64,000 bases of DNA from Vibrio tubiashii (GCA_000775715.1 JRWQ01000014.1:1-64000); one strand, 5' to 3'; shown: positions 31,428 to 42,183, numbered from the stretch's first letter. Numbers and translations: made by a program. The notes: a model not told the origin generated them from the letters alone.

Positions 31428-34319
31428 ATGTTACTGGCGAAAGCGAGTATTGGTCGTAAGTTACTGTTGGCATTTCTTGCCATGGCATTGCTGGTATTGA
31501 TTTCAGCCCTGATTGGTATGTTCGGGTTCTCGTTTGTTGCTAAAACCGAACGTAACGTTGTGAACACCGCGATACCATCAATGATTGAAGCGCGTCAGGT
31601 GTCTGAGTTAAGTTCAAGGATTATCTCTTCAGTTCAAGCGCTTTCCAATGCAGAGACGGAACAGGAGCGACAAAGCTCTGGTGCCATCCTATTTTCTCAG
31701 TTGGAAGCATTGTTAACTCACATTAAAGCACTAGGAGCAGACTCCTTTGACTCTGTACTATTAGACACGCTTGAATCAGACGTTCAAGGCGTTATTGATA
31801 CTTTGGCTGAGCTAGGCATTGTGGTAGAAAAGCGCCTGTTCCTAAGTGATGATTTGCAGCATAGGAGTGACGAACTACGTAAATTGGCACGCGAGTTAGA
31901 GCAGTTGACCCGAACTCAAGTCGCAAATACATCCACCATTGCCGTTGCCAATGTCACACATATCTATGACCTGATCGACCGTAGTGAAAGTGCGAAAGCT
32001 AAGCAAGCACTTGATACCTTGGTGGAGGTAGACCTTGATCTTGCCGAACGGTTACATGAGTTACATCTACTCGCATTTAAACTGCTCAACCATATCGAAG
32101 AGACGCGAACCATTTCTGACATCAACCGTATTCATAGCATTCGCCAAGAGTTCAGTAACAACCTCAGCATTATGAAGCGTCGAGTTGAGGCAGTAGAAGA
32201 CCCAACTCGATCTGCGCAGATGGAAGTATTGCTTAGTAAGTTAGAGAAACAAGACATAGTGTTTGATGTCCTTACCCAGCGCTATGAAAATGACACGTTT
32301 GCAAAGCAGTTAATGCAAGATACCCTAAATCAACTCTCGTCGCTCAATACCACGGTCAGTAGGCTAATAGATGATTCTAACGCTACAACAACAAGAGCGG
32401 TGGAAGAGCTTAAGGCAACGTTAAACTATGCTCAGCTTACTCTAACTATCATTACAATATTGGGTATGGTGATTGTGGTGTTTATCGTCTGGAAGGTCGT
32501 TTATATCTCGGTGGTGAAACGTCTTGCCGCGTATTCTTCAGCTTTACTTTCTATCGCGAAAGGTCAATTAGAGGTTGATGTTAAGGTTAAAGGTAATGAT
32601 GAGTTAGCTCATATGGGGCAAGCTATTTTAACCGCTCGAAACACCGCAAAAGCGTTAAAAGTTGTTGCAGAAAGTGAAGCGGCAGCAAAGCGTGAACTAG
32701 AAACACATAAAGGTCATCTAGAAGAGTTGGTTACTGAGCGAACCTACCAACTACAAAATGCCAATACTCGCCTGAATCAAGAGGTTGAGAATCATGCTCG
32801 TGCACGTCAAGAAGCAGAACAAGCCAGCAGGGCGAAGTCGGCCTTTTTAGCGACCATGAGTCATGAGATCCGCACGCCGATGAACGGAGTCTTGGGCACG
32901 GCTAGGTTACTCAAAGATACTGCGCTAGATAGTACTCAGTCGCACTATGTTGACGTGATCAATCGCAGCGGTACAAACTTGTTGGCGATACTCAACGATG
33001 TACTGGATTACTCGAAGATTGAAGCCGGGCACCTCGATATTCGCCCGGTCGACTTCGATCTGCATTCTATGGTTGATGATATTAAGCAGCTATTGCTTGG
33101 CAGGGCGCAAGAAAAATCACTAAAGCTCGAGTATTTTGTCGAAAGCGATGTAGAACAATACTATTGCGGCGATGCCACACGCATTAGCCAGGTGCTCAAT
33201 AACCTAGTAGGTAATGCGATAAAATTCACGGAAAGTGGTAATGTAGATATCTATGTATCACGTGATCCTGATGTCGAAAGCAACGTTATTTTTGAGGTTT
33301 CTGATACCGGTATAGGGATCAAAGCTAATGAGCAGCCGATGCTGTTTGATGCTTTCACTCAAGCGAGTAATGGCGTGGGAGCGAAAGGGGGCACAGGTCT
33401 TGGTTTGGCCATTAGTAAGCGTATCGTCAAAGCCATGGACGGGCAGTTGTTTGTTGACTCTGATATTGGACAAGGGAGTCGTTTTTGGTTTTCGATTCCG
33501 CTAAAAAAAGGCCGAGCCGTAGAAAAGTTGGACGTTCAAATTGATAGCCGGATCCGAGCTAAAGTGCTACTGGTGGAAGATAACCCTGTCAATTGCCTAG
33601 TGGCGGAAGGCTTTTTGAATAGTATGAATCACGAAGTGCATACCGCCGTGACTGGTGAAGCTGGACTAGAACTGTTTAAACGTCAAGATTTCGATGTGGT
33701 TCTGCTTGATATTAATCTTCCAGATTGTAATGGTGTTGAGCTACTTCATCAGCTGAGAGAGTTTGAATTAAGAGATGGTAGAGACCCAAGTACACCTGTG
33801 ATTGCTGTCTCTGCTCATGTCTATGACGAAGAGGTTGAAAGCTATTTAACCGCAGGCTTTGACGGCTACTTGCCTAAACCTTTGGACAAAGACCAACTGT
33901 GCCAGACAATTCAAAACAGTTTAGAAGGTAAGCCATTGTTGCTATCTCAAAGTGACAATCAAGCCAGTAACGAAGCTATACAGGCGCGGGCGATCATAGA
34001 CCCAACTGTCGTGACTGCTGATATGGAAGTGTTAGGTAGACGAAAGATGGTGGAGATTTGTCAGTTGTTTAGTCATGGAGCGGACGAGATAGTGCAACTT
34101 CTCGACAAAGCGGCAGAAATGAACCACCAGCACGATACAGCGCAATTAGCTCATAAACTTAAAGGGTCAGCAGGAAGCTTAGGCTTACACTTATTGTTTG
34201 ATCTCTGTTTAGAGATAGAGAAATCTGAGACTCCGGTTACTTGTTATTTAGATAAAAGGCAGCAGCTAATCGATACTGTCTTTCAGTCTAATCAATCACT
34301 GAAACAACTAGTAAGTTAA
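31428..34319 (+). CDS. torS: TorS-type tripartite hybrid sensor kinase
   Basis: The 963-residue kinase has TM1 (about 12-34), a long helical periplasmic domain, TM2 (about 341-361) and a HAMP domain. Then come a histidine kinase core with [13 protein letters not shown] (His479), the ATP-binding domain with GNAIKFT and DTGIGI and [10 protein letters not shown], a receiver domain ([10 protein letters not shown], Asp761) and a C-terminal HPt domain with [10 protein letters not shown] (His909). This is the unorthodox layout of TorS. It works with TorT; the response regulator TorR is not beside them. Confidence 0.94.
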   Translation: MLLAKASIGRKLLLAFLAMALLVLISALIGMFGFSFVAKTERNVVNTAIPSMIEARQVSELSSRIISSVQALSNAETEQERQSSGAILFSQLEALLTHIKALGADSFDSVLLDTLESDVQGVIDTLAELGIVVEKRLFLSDDLQHRSDELRKLARELEQLTRTQVANTSTIAVANVTHIYDLIDRSESAKAKQALDTLVEVDLDLAERLHELHLLAFKLLNHIEETRTISDINRIHSIRQEFSNNLSIMKRRVEAVEDPTRSAQMEVLLSKLEKQDIVFDVLTQRYENDTFAKQLMQDTLNQLSSLNTTVSRLIDDSNATTTRAVEELKATLNYAQLTLTIITILGMVIVVFIVWKVVYISVVKRLAAYSSALLSIAKGQLEVDVKVKGNDELAHMGQAILTARNTAKALKVVAESEAAAKRELETHKGHLEELVTERTYQLQNANTRLNQEVENHARARQEAEQASRAKSAFLATMSHEIRTPMNGVLGTARLLKDTALDSTQSHYVDVINRSGTNLLAILNDVLDYSKIEAGHLDIRPVDFDLHSMVDDIKQLLLGRAQEKSLKLEYFVESDVEQYYCGDATRISQVLNNLVGNAIKFTESGNVDIYVSRDPDVESNVIFEVSDTGIGIKANEQPMLFDAFTQASNGVGAKGGTGLGLAISKRIVKAMDGQLFVDSDIGQGSRFWFSIPLKKGRAVEKLDVQIDSRIRAKVLLVEDNPVNCLVAEGFLNSMNHEVHTAVTGEAGLELFKRQDFDVVLLDINLPDCNGVELLHQLREFELRDGRDPSTPVIAVSAHVYDEEVESYLTAGFDGYLPKPLDKDQLCQTIQNSLEGKPLLLSQSDNQASNEAIQARAIIDPTVVTADMEVLGRRKMVEICQLFSHGADEIVQLLDKAAEMNHQHDTAQLAHKLKGSAGSLGLHLLFDLCLEIEKSETPVTCYLDKRQQLIDTVFQSNQSLKQLVS

Positions 34320-34847
34320 ATGTGTATGAATCAAATTGAATCAAAGCAATTGTTAATGGCTCAGATTACTGAGCAAGGCTGGCGCCTTTTTGAAAGGTTG
34401 AATCAAGATGAAGACGTGATTCGTTATGCGTTTGACAAACCAACAACTGAGCAAATCCGTCAACGGTTTGAGTCTAGATTACCAGTGTGGGATTGGCCTG
34501 CTAGCCACTGGCTATGTTTGGTCATTCGCGAAAAGGATTCAGGAACGGCAGTCGGTGTAACGGGTTTGTGCGTCTCAGAACAAAACAGTAATGAAGTGGA
34601 AGTCGGATATCTTCTATTGCCAGAGTTTCACGGTCAAGGCTACGGCACTGAGTCTTTAGTGGCTCTAATCGAACATAGCACTCGTGAGTTCCCAATTAAA
34701 CGCGTCAATGCCATAGTGACCGATGGCAATATTGCCTCTTGTAAAGTACTAGAAAAAGCAGGTTTTACGTTGGCTGAGCGAGAGAAAGATGCGTATCAGA
34801 TCGGCGGGAAACTCTACGATGACTTAATTTATCGTTTGGACGTGTAA
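34320..34847 (+). CDS. GNAT acetyltransferase, RimJ type
   Basis: The 175-residue acetyltransferase has VEVGYLLLPEFHGQGYGTESLVALIE with the Q-G-x-G-T acetyl-CoA loop, and NIASCKVLEKAGFTLAE for motif B. Its ATG (or the Met two codons on) directly follows the torS stop without a gap, so it is cotranscribed and probably translationally coupled. A link with TMAO sensing is not evident. Substrate unknown. Confidence 0.88.
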   Translation: MCMNQIESKQLLMAQITEQGWRLFERLNQDEDVIRYAFDKPTTEQIRQRFESRLPVWDWPASHWLCLVIREKDSGTAVGVTGLCVSEQNSNEVEVGYLLLPEFHGQGYGTESLVALIEHSTREFPIKRVNAIVTDGNIASCKVLEKAGFTLAEREKDAYQIGGKLYDDLIYRLDV

Positions 34848-34862
34848 TTCACAGGCGTAAAA

Positions 34863-34882
34863 AAAGCAGCCAGAGCTGCTTT
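34863..34882. terminator. bidirectional terminator
   Basis: AAAGCAGC and GCTGCTTT pair around CAGA between convergent genes, with an A run on the left. Confidence 0.85.
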
Positions 34883-34902
34883 GTATTAGCGAATAATGGA
34901 GC

Positions 34903-36051
34903 TTACGCGATAGCAAGATCAAGGATCTTACGAGTCTGCTCTGGTGTGATTGCCTGATTCTCACCAAGAGCAACCATGCCATGTTGCTCTAATTGATTCA
35001 CCACAGCATCAACTGCTTGTTCTTTACCATCTTGGTACTCATTAAACTGAGTTGCAACACCGAGCGATTGGTAGAAGCTCTCAATTGCGACAATAGTCTT
35101 TTCAGCGAGATCATCCGTTTGATCTAGACCGAAGACATTCTTACCCATCTGCTCTAACTTCGCTTTCTTAACGTTAAACTGATTGCGCAGCAGTGAAGGT
35201 TGAACAATCGCGAGCGAACGCGCGTGGTCCACACCCCATAACGCAGTGAATTCGTGCCCAATCATGTGCGTCGCCCAATCTTGTGGTACGCCTGATCCGA
35301 TTAAGCCGTTGAGAGCTTGGTTCGCTGTCCACATAAGGTTGCTGCGCCATGCATCGTTGTCGCGCTGTTCGAACTGCTCACCGAGTGTTTTAAGGTTTTT
35401 CAGGAGTGCTTCTGAATAACCATCTTGAACCATAGCGCCATGATCATTGGTAATGTACTGCTCACAAACGTGTACCCAAGCATCGACGATACCATTAATT
35501 AGCTGCTTTTCTGGTAAGGTTTTCATCACATCAGGGTCCATGACAGCAAATTTAGGCTGAACATGCGGAGTTAGAAACGCCAGCTTATCGTGAGTTTCCG
35601 CTTTGGTAATCACTGCACCCATGTTGGACTCTGAGCCTGTCGCTGGTAGGGTTAGGATTGCGCCTAAAGGTACGGCAGATGCTACTTGATGTTTGCCGAT
35701 CATGATGTCCCAACCATCACCGTCGTAATGAGAGGCTGCAGCAACATATTTAGAACCATCAATAACAGAACCGCCGCCAACCGCTAGAATAAAGTCAATA
35801 TGTTCTTGTTTAACGATAGCAACCGCTTTGTCGAGCGTTTCTTTGGTTGGGTTTGGCTCAACGCCTGAGAATTCTAACCAAGAGTGGTTCTTCAACGCTT
35901 GTTCTACTTGGTTATAAACACCATTGCGTTTGATAGATCCACCACCGTATATGACTAAGACTTTTTGGTCTGCCGGAATAACAGATTCGATGCTTTGAAT
36001 CTGGCCTTGGCCAAAGTTAATTTGGGTAGGGTTGACGTAAGTGAATTGCAT
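34903..36051 (-). CDS. yqhD: NADPH-dependent iron-type alcohol dehydrogenase YqhD
   Basis: The 382-residue group III alcohol dehydrogenase reduces toxic short-chain aldehydes (glyoxal, methylglyoxal, acrolein). It matches E. coli YqhD: YGGGSIKRNGV, the cofactor block AVGGGSVIDGSK, LPATGSESN, NGIVDAWVHVCEQY with metal-binding Asp and His, and THMIGHEF...GVDHARS with two further His ligands. It is divergent from a YqhC-like activator, as in enterobacteria. mgsA, which makes methylglyoxal, lies about 5 kb away. Confidence 0.94.
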   Translation of the reverse strand: MQFTYVNPTQINFGQGQIQSIESVIPADQKVLVIYGGGSIKRNGVYNQVEQALKNHSWLEFSGVEPNPTKETLDKAVAIVKQEHIDFILAVGGGSVIDGSKYVAAASHYDGDGWDIMIGKHQVASAVPLGAILTLPATGSESNMGAVITKAETHDKLAFLTPHVQPKFAVMDPDVMKTLPEKQLINGIVDAWVHVCEQYITNDHGAMVQDGYSEALLKNLKTLGEQFEQRDNDAWRSNLMWTANQALNGLIGSGVPQDWATHMIGHEFTALWGVDHARSLAIVQPSLLRNQFNVKKAKLEQMGKNVFGLDQTDDLAEKTIVAIESFYQSLGVATQFNEYQDGKEQAVDAVVNQLEQHGMVALGENQAITPEQTRKILDLAIA

Positions 36052-36352
36052 TTACTGTGCCTCTTGCTTCCGTTTTGGATTTATACCAACCTAAATAAGT
36101 ATCTGGTCATTCTTGCTAGTTAAAATCGCTGATAGCATCGTTATAGATTTTGTAGTTAGGTCAACTAGCTAGCTGCAATCTATGCCTTGCTCTAAGCGAT
36201 TTTTCCTGCGCAATTATCTAATCACCTACTTATCCAGATTGGTATTATCATGATTGTTGTTAATGTGCATATTAGTCTTGACATTGTGCGGTTTAAAGGT
36301 CAATTTCTCTATATATTGTGCCTATTTCTACAAAGTTTTGATTGGTGAATAA
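36052..36352. other. yqhD-yqhC intergenic region
   Basis: The region must hold both divergent promoters. More than half of it is a MITE-like repeat (36084-36244). A TTGACA at 36277-36282 may be the -35 box of yqhC; no convincing -10 follows at the right distance. Confidence 0.5.
36084..36244. repeat. MITE-like repeat with TACCAA ends and TTA target duplication
   Basis: The 161-bp element begins TACCAACCTAAATAAGTA and ends with the reverse complement form TACTTATCCAGATTGGTA. The terminal inverted repeats extend about 18 bp with few mismatches. TTA stands directly outside both ends (36081-36083 and 36245-36247), a target duplication. There is no coding capacity. The sequence is of a type I know from many Vibrio intergenic regions. 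Confidence 0.7.
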
Positions 36353-37228
36353 ATGACAACACTTGCTAAACTCATGCAACAGTACGTAGAGTATGAAGGT
36401 CTAGAACAATTAGAAGGAATCGCGAAAACGAGCATTGATGGTTTGTACTTCTATCGAAGTAGCGAAGGTAATTCCCGTAAGCCTTTTGTGTACCAGTCTG
36501 GTGTGATTGTGCTAGGCCAAGGAGAAAAAAATATCTATTTAGGCAACCAACCTGTCAAGTATGGGCCTGACGACTATCTGGTTGTTGGTGTCCCTATGCC
36601 TCTAGAGTGCGAGGCCATTGCGGTCAATGGAGAGCCACTGCTTGGCTTAAGTATCGATATTGATGCTCAAGTGCTACATCGCTTGGTCAATAAACTGGAA
36701 TCGATGAACTGTTATAAACCTTGTGGTGATAAGGCCGTTCGTTCAGGTCTTAAATCCGTCGCAATGGATGACGATATGCTCGATGTGTGTAAAAGACTGA
36801 TCAAAGCGTTGTGTAATCCGATTGAGAGAGAGTTACTTGGCGAGAACCTAATGGAAGAGCTGGCGTTTAGAGCATTGATGAGTAAGGAGGGGGGCGTACT
36901 ATTTGATCTAGCCAGACATGATGGTCATTATGCTCGTGTGGCAAAGGCGCTGGAGTACTTACATCAAAATTACGCTAGCTCGGTAACGGTTCAGAAGCTC
37001 GCCGAGCGAGCCAATATGAGTGTCTCAGCTTTCCATGAAGCATTTCGTAGCGTAACGTTAGCGTCTCCGATCCAATATATTAAGAAAGTGCGCCTTGATA
37101 AGGCGCGTGACCTCATTCAGCTTGATGGCCTTAAAGTTGGTGATGCGGCGCGAATGGTTGGTTATAACAGCACGTCACAATTTTCGAGAGAATTCAAACG
37201 CCATTTTAACAAAACCCCTACTGGATAA
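36353..37228 (+). CDS. yqhC: YqhC-type AraC-family activator, slightly shortened C-terminus
   Basis: The 291-residue regulator has an AraC_N cupin domain (VYQSGVIVLGQGEKNIYLG and on) and two helix-turn-helix units at the end (LAERANMSVSAFHEAFRSVT and VGDAARMVGYNSTSQFSREF). YqhC activates yqhD in response to aldehydes. The protein ends ...KTPTG-stop, where relatives usually continue PTxYR and several residues. After the stop the same frame reads RYRDWKKG, so a small insertion may have made an early stop. DNA binding should not be affected. Confidence 0.88.
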   Translation: MTTLAKLMQQYVEYEGLEQLEGIAKTSIDGLYFYRSSEGNSRKPFVYQSGVIVLGQGEKNIYLGNQPVKYGPDDYLVVGVPMPLECEAIAVNGEPLLGLSIDIDAQVLHRLVNKLESMNCYKPCGDKAVRSGLKSVAMDDDMLDVCKRLIKALCNPIERELLGENLMEELAFRALMSKEGGVLFDLARHDGHYARVAKALEYLHQNYASSVTVQKLAERANMSVSAFHEAFRSVTLASPIQYIKKVRLDKARDLIQLDGLKVGDAARMVGYNSTSQFSREFKRHFNKTPTG

Positions 37229-37369
37229 CGGTATCGAGACTGGAAAAAAGGGGAAACGTACGATTACATATTTACAGTGTTTTTTACCCAACGTTTAGGT
37301 AATACTGCAACAACAAAGATAATTATACATGTAACCCCCTATAGGAGATCTAGTCAATCTTCTTTGGAT

Positions 37370-37407
37370 AAGCCCCTTCAGCTAATTGATGTAGGGGCTT
37401 TATTTTT
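37370..37407 (+). terminator. terminator after yqhC
   Basis: AAGCCCCT and AGGGGCTT pair across a 15-base loop, followed by TATTTTTG. Confidence 0.85.
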
Positions 37408-37439
37408 GTCTCGCATGGCGTTGAACGCACATAAATCAA

Positions 37440-39341
37440 TTAGGCTATGGAGTCTTCTTCAACAAAGGAAAGTAGAGTCACTCGATTACGTCCGAGTGAC
37501 TTTGATTCGTACAGTGCAATATCTGCGCGTTTGTATGCTTCTTTTGCCGAGTCTGAAATTTCGGTCGCACCCGCACTGACTGTAATACTGAGCTCACTAG
37601 TTATGTTGATAGCAGTCCTGAGGCGATTGAGTACGATATCCGCTTCTTTTAGTTCGGTATGGGGCATGATGATGGCAAACTCTTCGCCGCCGATTCGCGA
37701 GATAATGTCCGTTTCGCGCAGATGAAGCTCCAAACATCGCGCTACCTCTACGAGTGTCTCGTCTCCTTTGCCATGACCATGAGTATCATTAACACGCTTA
37801 AAGTGATCGATGTCTATAAGGGCAAGCGTGGAAGGTTCACTGTCACCGTAACGTTTTGAACGCATTGCTTGTGCTCGCATTTCTGAGTCAAATTTTCTGC
37901 GGTTCCATAGTGATGTTAACGGATCTTTCTCGCTCAGTTCTCTCAAGCGGTTTTCGAGCTCTTTCCTGTGCGAAATATCGACAAAAGAAGCGACATAAAA
38001 CTGGATTATCCCTTTGTTATCCTTGACGGTTTGTATTCGCAATATTTCAGTAATTAAGCTGCCATCTTTGCGTTTGTTAACCACTTCACCTTCCCATAGA
38101 CCTCGGTCTTCAAGGATCTTCCACATGTTCATATAAAACTGCTGTTGGTGTTTACCTGAAGAGAATAGTGAAGGTGGATAACCTTGAACATCTTCTAACG
38201 TATAACCACTTATCCGCGTGAACTCACTATTTACTTGGATTATACGGTTGTTGCGATCAGTGATCACAACTGCAGACATGCCGTTCATTGCCGCTCGAGC
38301 AATTTTGCTATCTAAGCTGTTTTTATGATGATTATGGTTCCAAGAGACAAACGTGAATGTAAGTAATAGCAGAATGACGCTAATAAAAGCCGCTTGTGTG
38401 TAGATACCTTGTCTTGATTCAGCACGCAAAGCAGATGCTACCTCATTGGGAGTCTTAATGAAGAAAATTAACTGATCGATGTTTTCAGCTTCATTGACTT
38501 GCATTGATGTGTAAGAAATCCAATGACCTTGATCTTTGACGGTACCGGATGGCCTAAGCTGTATGGATCGCCAGAGATGAGGATACTGAATGGCGATGTT
38601 TGAATCCTTATGCGCATTAATTAAGTTACCCAGTAACGGGTCACCTTCAGTAGACATAAGGTAAAAGCCCCTTTCATTTGCCACATTTGGCAAGTTGGCG
38701 TGGTTCCGTTTATAGGCGAGCCCTTGATAGATGCGTAGCAAGTCTAAGTTGGCGATGAAGTAACCCTTTCGCTCCCCATTAACTGTGATCGGGTAGATGG
38801 CACGATAGGCGGGTATGTGAGGTATCACAAGTTGACCATTATCTTCCTCTAGGTCGATTCCAAAATATCCAGTCTCATTCTCTTTGAGGGTTTGCGCATG
38901 AACGAAGTAGTCGCGGTGCGCTTTATTTTGCAGCCGATCAGGTTCAACAATTTCAATGATGCGTGAATTACTATTAATACGAACAACTTCCATTCCTGTG
39001 TTGTCGAGAAACCTCAGTTGTGAGTAGTAGCCCTGAGTTCGTGCAATTAACAACCAAAACTCTTCCAGTGCGTCTAAATTCTGTCTAGTTGGATCAGAAA
39101 CGGTTTGATTGAGTAAGCCATTGTTTGCTAGATAGTTGAGGGAGGCACTGATCTTTTGTAACGAGGTATGCAATTCGACTTTTGAATATTCAAGCTTATT
39201 GCGGTTAAGTTGTTCAACAAAGTGTTGAGTTTGCTGTTCAATAGAAGACAGTTGGCTATAAAAATAAAGAAAGGGTACGAACGATAAGACGCACAAAACA
39301 GTGAAGAACTGGATAATAAATTTCGAGCTACGTCGACGCAT
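37440..39341 (-). CDS. diguanylate cyclase with periplasmic Cache-type sensor and PAS domain
   Basis: The 633-residue inner-membrane protein has TM1 (about 9-29), a periplasmic sensor of about 275 residues (YFIANLDLLRIYQGLAY is Cache-like), TM2 (about 320-336), a PAS domain (AVVITDRNNRIIQVNSEFTRISGY) and a GGDEF domain. The active site reads GGEEF and the metal/GTP block DIDHFKRVNDTHGHGKGD is intact, so it should make c-di-GMP. A classical upstream RxxD inhibitory site is not evident. Ligand unknown. Confidence 0.93.
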   Translation of the reverse strand: MRRRSSKFIIQFFTVLCVLSFVPFLYFYSQLSSIEQQTQHFVEQLNRNKLEYSKVELHTSLQKISASLNYLANNGLLNQTVSDPTRQNLDALEEFWLLIARTQGYYSQLRFLDNTGMEVVRINSNSRIIEIVEPDRLQNKAHRDYFVHAQTLKENETGYFGIDLEEDNGQLVIPHIPAYRAIYPITVNGERKGYFIANLDLLRIYQGLAYKRNHANLPNVANERGFYLMSTEGDPLLGNLINAHKDSNIAIQYPHLWRSIQLRPSGTVKDQGHWISYTSMQVNEAENIDQLIFFIKTPNEVASALRAESRQGIYTQAAFISVILLLLTFTFVSWNHNHHKNSLDSKIARAAMNGMSAVVITDRNNRIIQVNSEFTRISGYTLEDVQGYPPSLFSSGKHQQQFYMNMWKILEDRGLWEGEVVNKRKDGSLITEILRIQTVKDNKGIIQFYVASFVDISHRKELENRLRELSEKDPLTSLWNRRKFDSEMRAQAMRSKRYGDSEPSTLALIDIDHFKRVNDTHGHGKGDETLVEVARCLELHLRETDIISRIGGEEFAIIMPHTELKEADIVLNRLRTAINITSELSITVSAGATEISDSAKEAYKRADIALYESKSLGRNRVTLLSFVEEDSIA

Positions 39342-39514
39342 TTGACTATTGTATCTACTAAGTCATTAAATAATCGTGAATGTTAGCAGATGCTCATTTA
39401 ACTTACTGTGAGCGTGGTTGAATATTGCCGCAATGAGAATAACGTATCTTAATGAAATAACATGTCTATTTAGCAGCAATACTGGTGCAAATGGAAGATA
39501 TTGGCAGTCGTTTG

Positions 39515-39536
39515 GGCCCTGCATATTAGCAGGGCC
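39515..39536. terminator. hairpin downstream of the outer-membrane protein gene
   Basis: GGCCCTGC and GCAGGGCC pair around ATATTA, 14 bases past the minus-strand stop. No clear T-run follows on either strand. Confidence 0.5.
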
Positions 39537-39550
39537 TATGAAGGGTGTTA

Positions 39551-40069
39551 TCAGTACTGAAAGCGTACAGACATCGTCATCTGTGGACCGTATAAACCAT
39601 TATTTCTGGTTTCTGCTGACAGTGACAGTTGTTGAGTTGAGTGGAAGCGTACACCAGCGTGGAATACAGAAGCGTCGTCATTGCGACCTAGGCGCGCCGT
39701 TGCTTCTATTTGCTCAGCTAGCCATAGGCGGATGCCGACGTTGAGTTCAGGTTTGGTTTCACTTTCACCACCAGCTTCTTCAGTGTACTTAACTTGGTGG
39801 ACGAGTAGTTGGCCATAGATATCAGCAAACTGATTAATTGGGCCGTTAAAGCCAATACCACCCGCGAGATCATAATCTTTGGAGAATTGAGAATCGGCAC
39901 GAACAATTAGGTGTGTGTTTTCAGTGAAAAATGTACTGAATTCGGCCCCCATCATTTCTGGCCCAATCGCAGTTCGAACCTCGAAGTAATTGTAATTAAA
40001 GTTATTTGCGTGGGTAGTTGTGCTGATCCCTGCTAGCGCAATTGCACCGGCCAAAATGAGTTTTTTCAA
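39551..40069 (-). CDS. small outer-membrane beta-barrel protein
   Basis: The 172-residue protein has a signal peptide cleaved after THA, alternating beta-strand character throughout, and ends in an aromatic residue (MSVRFQY), the outer-membrane assembly signal. It resembles small eight-strand porin-like proteins of Vibrio. Function unknown. Confidence 0.75.
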   Translation of the reverse strand: MKKLILAGAIALAGISTTTHANNFNYNYFEVRTAIGPEMMGAEFSTFFTENTHLIVRADSQFSKDYDLAGGIGFNGPINQFADIYGQLLVHQVKYTEEAGGESETKPELNVGIRLWLAEQIEATARLGRNDDASVFHAGVRFHSTQQLSLSAETRNNGLYGPQMTMSVRFQY

Positions 40070-40166
40070 TGTAGTCTCCGACTCGCAACAAAAAATTGAC
40101 TATTGTGGTTTAGCTTGCAATAACCAAGCCAAACCACAATTATATCAGAGACTAAACGGTGAAGTA

Positions 40167-40541
40167 CTACAAAATCTGTATATGTTCTACCTCTATTTCA
40201 GGAGTGTTTCCCCCTTCATATTCACCAAATAGACGAACTTTGGTTTTGTCATCAATCGGCTGCGCCATATGTATGTCGTCATCTAGCTCAACTTGGATTT
40301 CACCTTTACCATCGGAAAACACAAACGTATCGCCTTTGATTTGACGTAACAGTACGCCCTCGACGACGACATTTTTTTCTGTGAACATACCGGTATCGGC
40401 AAGGAGAGTGTCAACGGATGATAGTTCAACAGGGCCGTGATACTGAACGCCAATAGAGCGGTGTTCATGCCCATCTTTAGCTAAAGCAAGTGTTGGTGAT
40501 ACGGCGAGGATAGCAACAGAAGCAAGTACCGTTTTTTTCAT
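40167..40541 (-). CDS. YgiW/YdeI-type periplasmic OB-fold stress protein
   Basis: The 124-residue exported protein has a signal peptide cleaved after ALA and a single bacterial OB-fold (BOF). The core reads ELSSVDTLLADTGMFTEKNV, VVEGVLLRQIKGDTFVFSDGKGEIQVELDDD and VRLFGEYEGGNTPEIEVEHI, close to E. coli YgiW. Relatives are linked with peroxide, cadmium and antimicrobial peptide tolerance; the ligand is unknown. Confidence 0.9.
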   Translation of the reverse strand: MKKTVLASVAILAVSPTLALAKDGHEHRSIGVQYHGPVELSSVDTLLADTGMFTEKNVVVEGVLLRQIKGDTFVFSDGKGEIQVELDDDIHMAQPIDDKTKVRLFGEYEGGNTPEIEVEHIQIL

Positions 40542-40714
40542 TTTAATTTCCTATTGAGGTTGGACCGTGGTTATTAAGTGTGTCCATTAAAGCAAGTGGC
40601 GTTTGAATCGATGCTGAGTAGAAAGTTCATATTCGATTCATAATGTTGAGGAAATTGGCCAATTACCGTTACTATTATCGGTATCTCTGAGATTTACATA
40701 AGTTTAGACCCAAA

Positions 40715-42181
40715 ATGCAGTCAACAATTAAGGCGTTAATGGTACAAGGCACGACTTCTGATGCCGGTAAAAGTGTGTTAGTGGCAGGTTTATGCCGCGT
40801 GTTAGCGAGAAAGAAAATTAAAGTGGCTCCCTTTAAACCACAGAATATGGCACTTAATAGCGCAGTAACGCTTGATGGTGGAGAAATAGGCCGAGCACAA
40901 GCGGTGCAGGCACTGGCATCAAATATAGAATCAAGTGTTCATATGAACCCGGTGTTGCTGAAGCCAAACACCGATATGGGTGCACAAGTCATCTTGCAAG
41001 GGAAGGCGACAACAACTGTTGATGCGATTGGTTACCGCAGTTACAAGAAGGTCGCGATGCCAATTGTTATGGAGTCGTTTTCAATTCTACAATCGCAGTA
41101 TGAATCGGTTCTGATTGAAGGGGCGGGTAGTCCAGCGGAAATTAACCTAAGAGAAAACGATATTGCCAATATGGGTTTCGCTGAAGAAGCCGATGTTCCA
41201 GTTATTATTGTTGCTGATATCGACCGCGGCGGTGTATTTGCTCATTTATATGGCACACTTGCTTTGCTGTCTAAAAGCGAACAAGCGCGAGTAAAAGGTT
41301 TTGTGATTAACCGTTTTCGTGGTGATATTTCATTGTTAGAGCCTGGTTTAGATTGGTTGGAGCAAAAGACAGGCAAGCCTGTAATTGGCGTGCTGCCTTA
41401 TTTACATGGCTTCGACTTAGAAGCGGAAGATGCCATCAATGCTCAGCAAGTAATCAGTGAAAAGACTAAGCTCAATGTCGTGGTTCCGGTGTTCCCTCGA
41501 ATCAGCAACCATACTGACTTCGACACGTTAAGGCTTAACCCAGACATCAATCTTCGTTATGTCGGACAAGGCGAAAGGCTTGACCATGCTGACCTGATTA
41601 TTTTGCCGGGTTCTAAGTCGGTAAGGGCGGACTTAGATTACTTACGCAGACAAGGTTGGGAACAAGATATTCAACGCCACTTGAGATTAGGCGGTAAAGT
41701 GATGGGGATCTGCGGTGGCTATCAGATGCTTGGAAAGATCATTCATGATCCTCAAGGAGTTGAAAGCGATGTTGGCTCTACACAAGGACTTGGATTGCTG
41801 GATATAGAGACGGAGCTGAAAGAGGACAAAACGCTAACCAATGTGAGCGGCATGATGCATTTAGATGGCAAAGACATTCCCGTCAGTGGATACGAAATTC
41901 ACGCTGGCGTTAGCCAAATTGCGGGACAGGCTCTGATTAAACTTAACAGCGGAACACTTGACGGTACCATCAGTGATTGTAATCAAGTGCTTGGTACTTA
42001 CCTCCATGGTATTTTTGATAACTCAGATGCGGTAGCTGCCATTTGTCAGTGGATGGGTGTCGAAGATATCACTGAAGTTGACCATAGCAAAAATCAACAG
42101 CAGGCCATTGATAGGATTGCGGATGCGATTGAGCAACATCTCGATCTGAACAAACTATGGCCAGAGCTAGAATCAAGGTAA
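40715..42181 (+). CDS. cobQ: cobyric acid synthase
   Basis: The 488-residue enzyme amidates four side chains of adenosylcobyrinic acid diamide in vitamin B12 synthesis. It has the P-loop-like [36 protein letters not shown], and a glutamine amidotransferase domain with [10 protein letters not shown] (Cys nucleophile) and LGTYLHGIF (His). No cobalamin riboswitch is visible upstream. The molybdate transport operon follows with only two bases between. Confidence 0.95.
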   Translation: MQSTIKALMVQGTTSDAGKSVLVAGLCRVLARKKIKVAPFKPQNMALNSAVTLDGGEIGRAQAVQALASNIESSVHMNPVLLKPNTDMGAQVILQGKATTTVDAIGYRSYKKVAMPIVMESFSILQSQYESVLIEGAGSPAEINLRENDIANMGFAEEADVPVIIVADIDRGGVFAHLYGTLALLSKSEQARVKGFVINRFRGDISLLEPGLDWLEQKTGKPVIGVLPYLHGFDLEAEDAINAQQVISEKTKLNVVVPVFPRISNHTDFDTLRLNPDINLRYVGQGERLDHADLIILPGSKSVRADLDYLRRQGWEQDIQRHLRLGGKVMGICGGYQMLGKIIHDPQGVESDVGSTQGLGLLDIETELKEDKTLTNVSGMMHLDGKDIPVSGYEIHAGVSQIAGQALIKLNSGTLDGTISDCNQVLGTYLHGIFDNSDAVAAICQWMGVEDITEVDHSKNQQQAIDRIADAIEQHLDLNKLWPELESR

Positions 42182-42183
42182 GT

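Noticed and set aside
31253..31567. 104-codon minus-strand frame between torT and torS.
   Set aside because: It overlaps both real genes on shadow frames and has no supporting signals.
37277..37579. 100-codon plus-strand frame after yqhC.
   Set aside because: It runs through the yqhC terminator and opposes the GGDEF gene end; composition is not protein-like.
40542..40714. Cobalamin riboswitch before cobQ.
   Set aside because: The 173 bases have no B12 box (GCCACTG) and no matching multi-stem layout.
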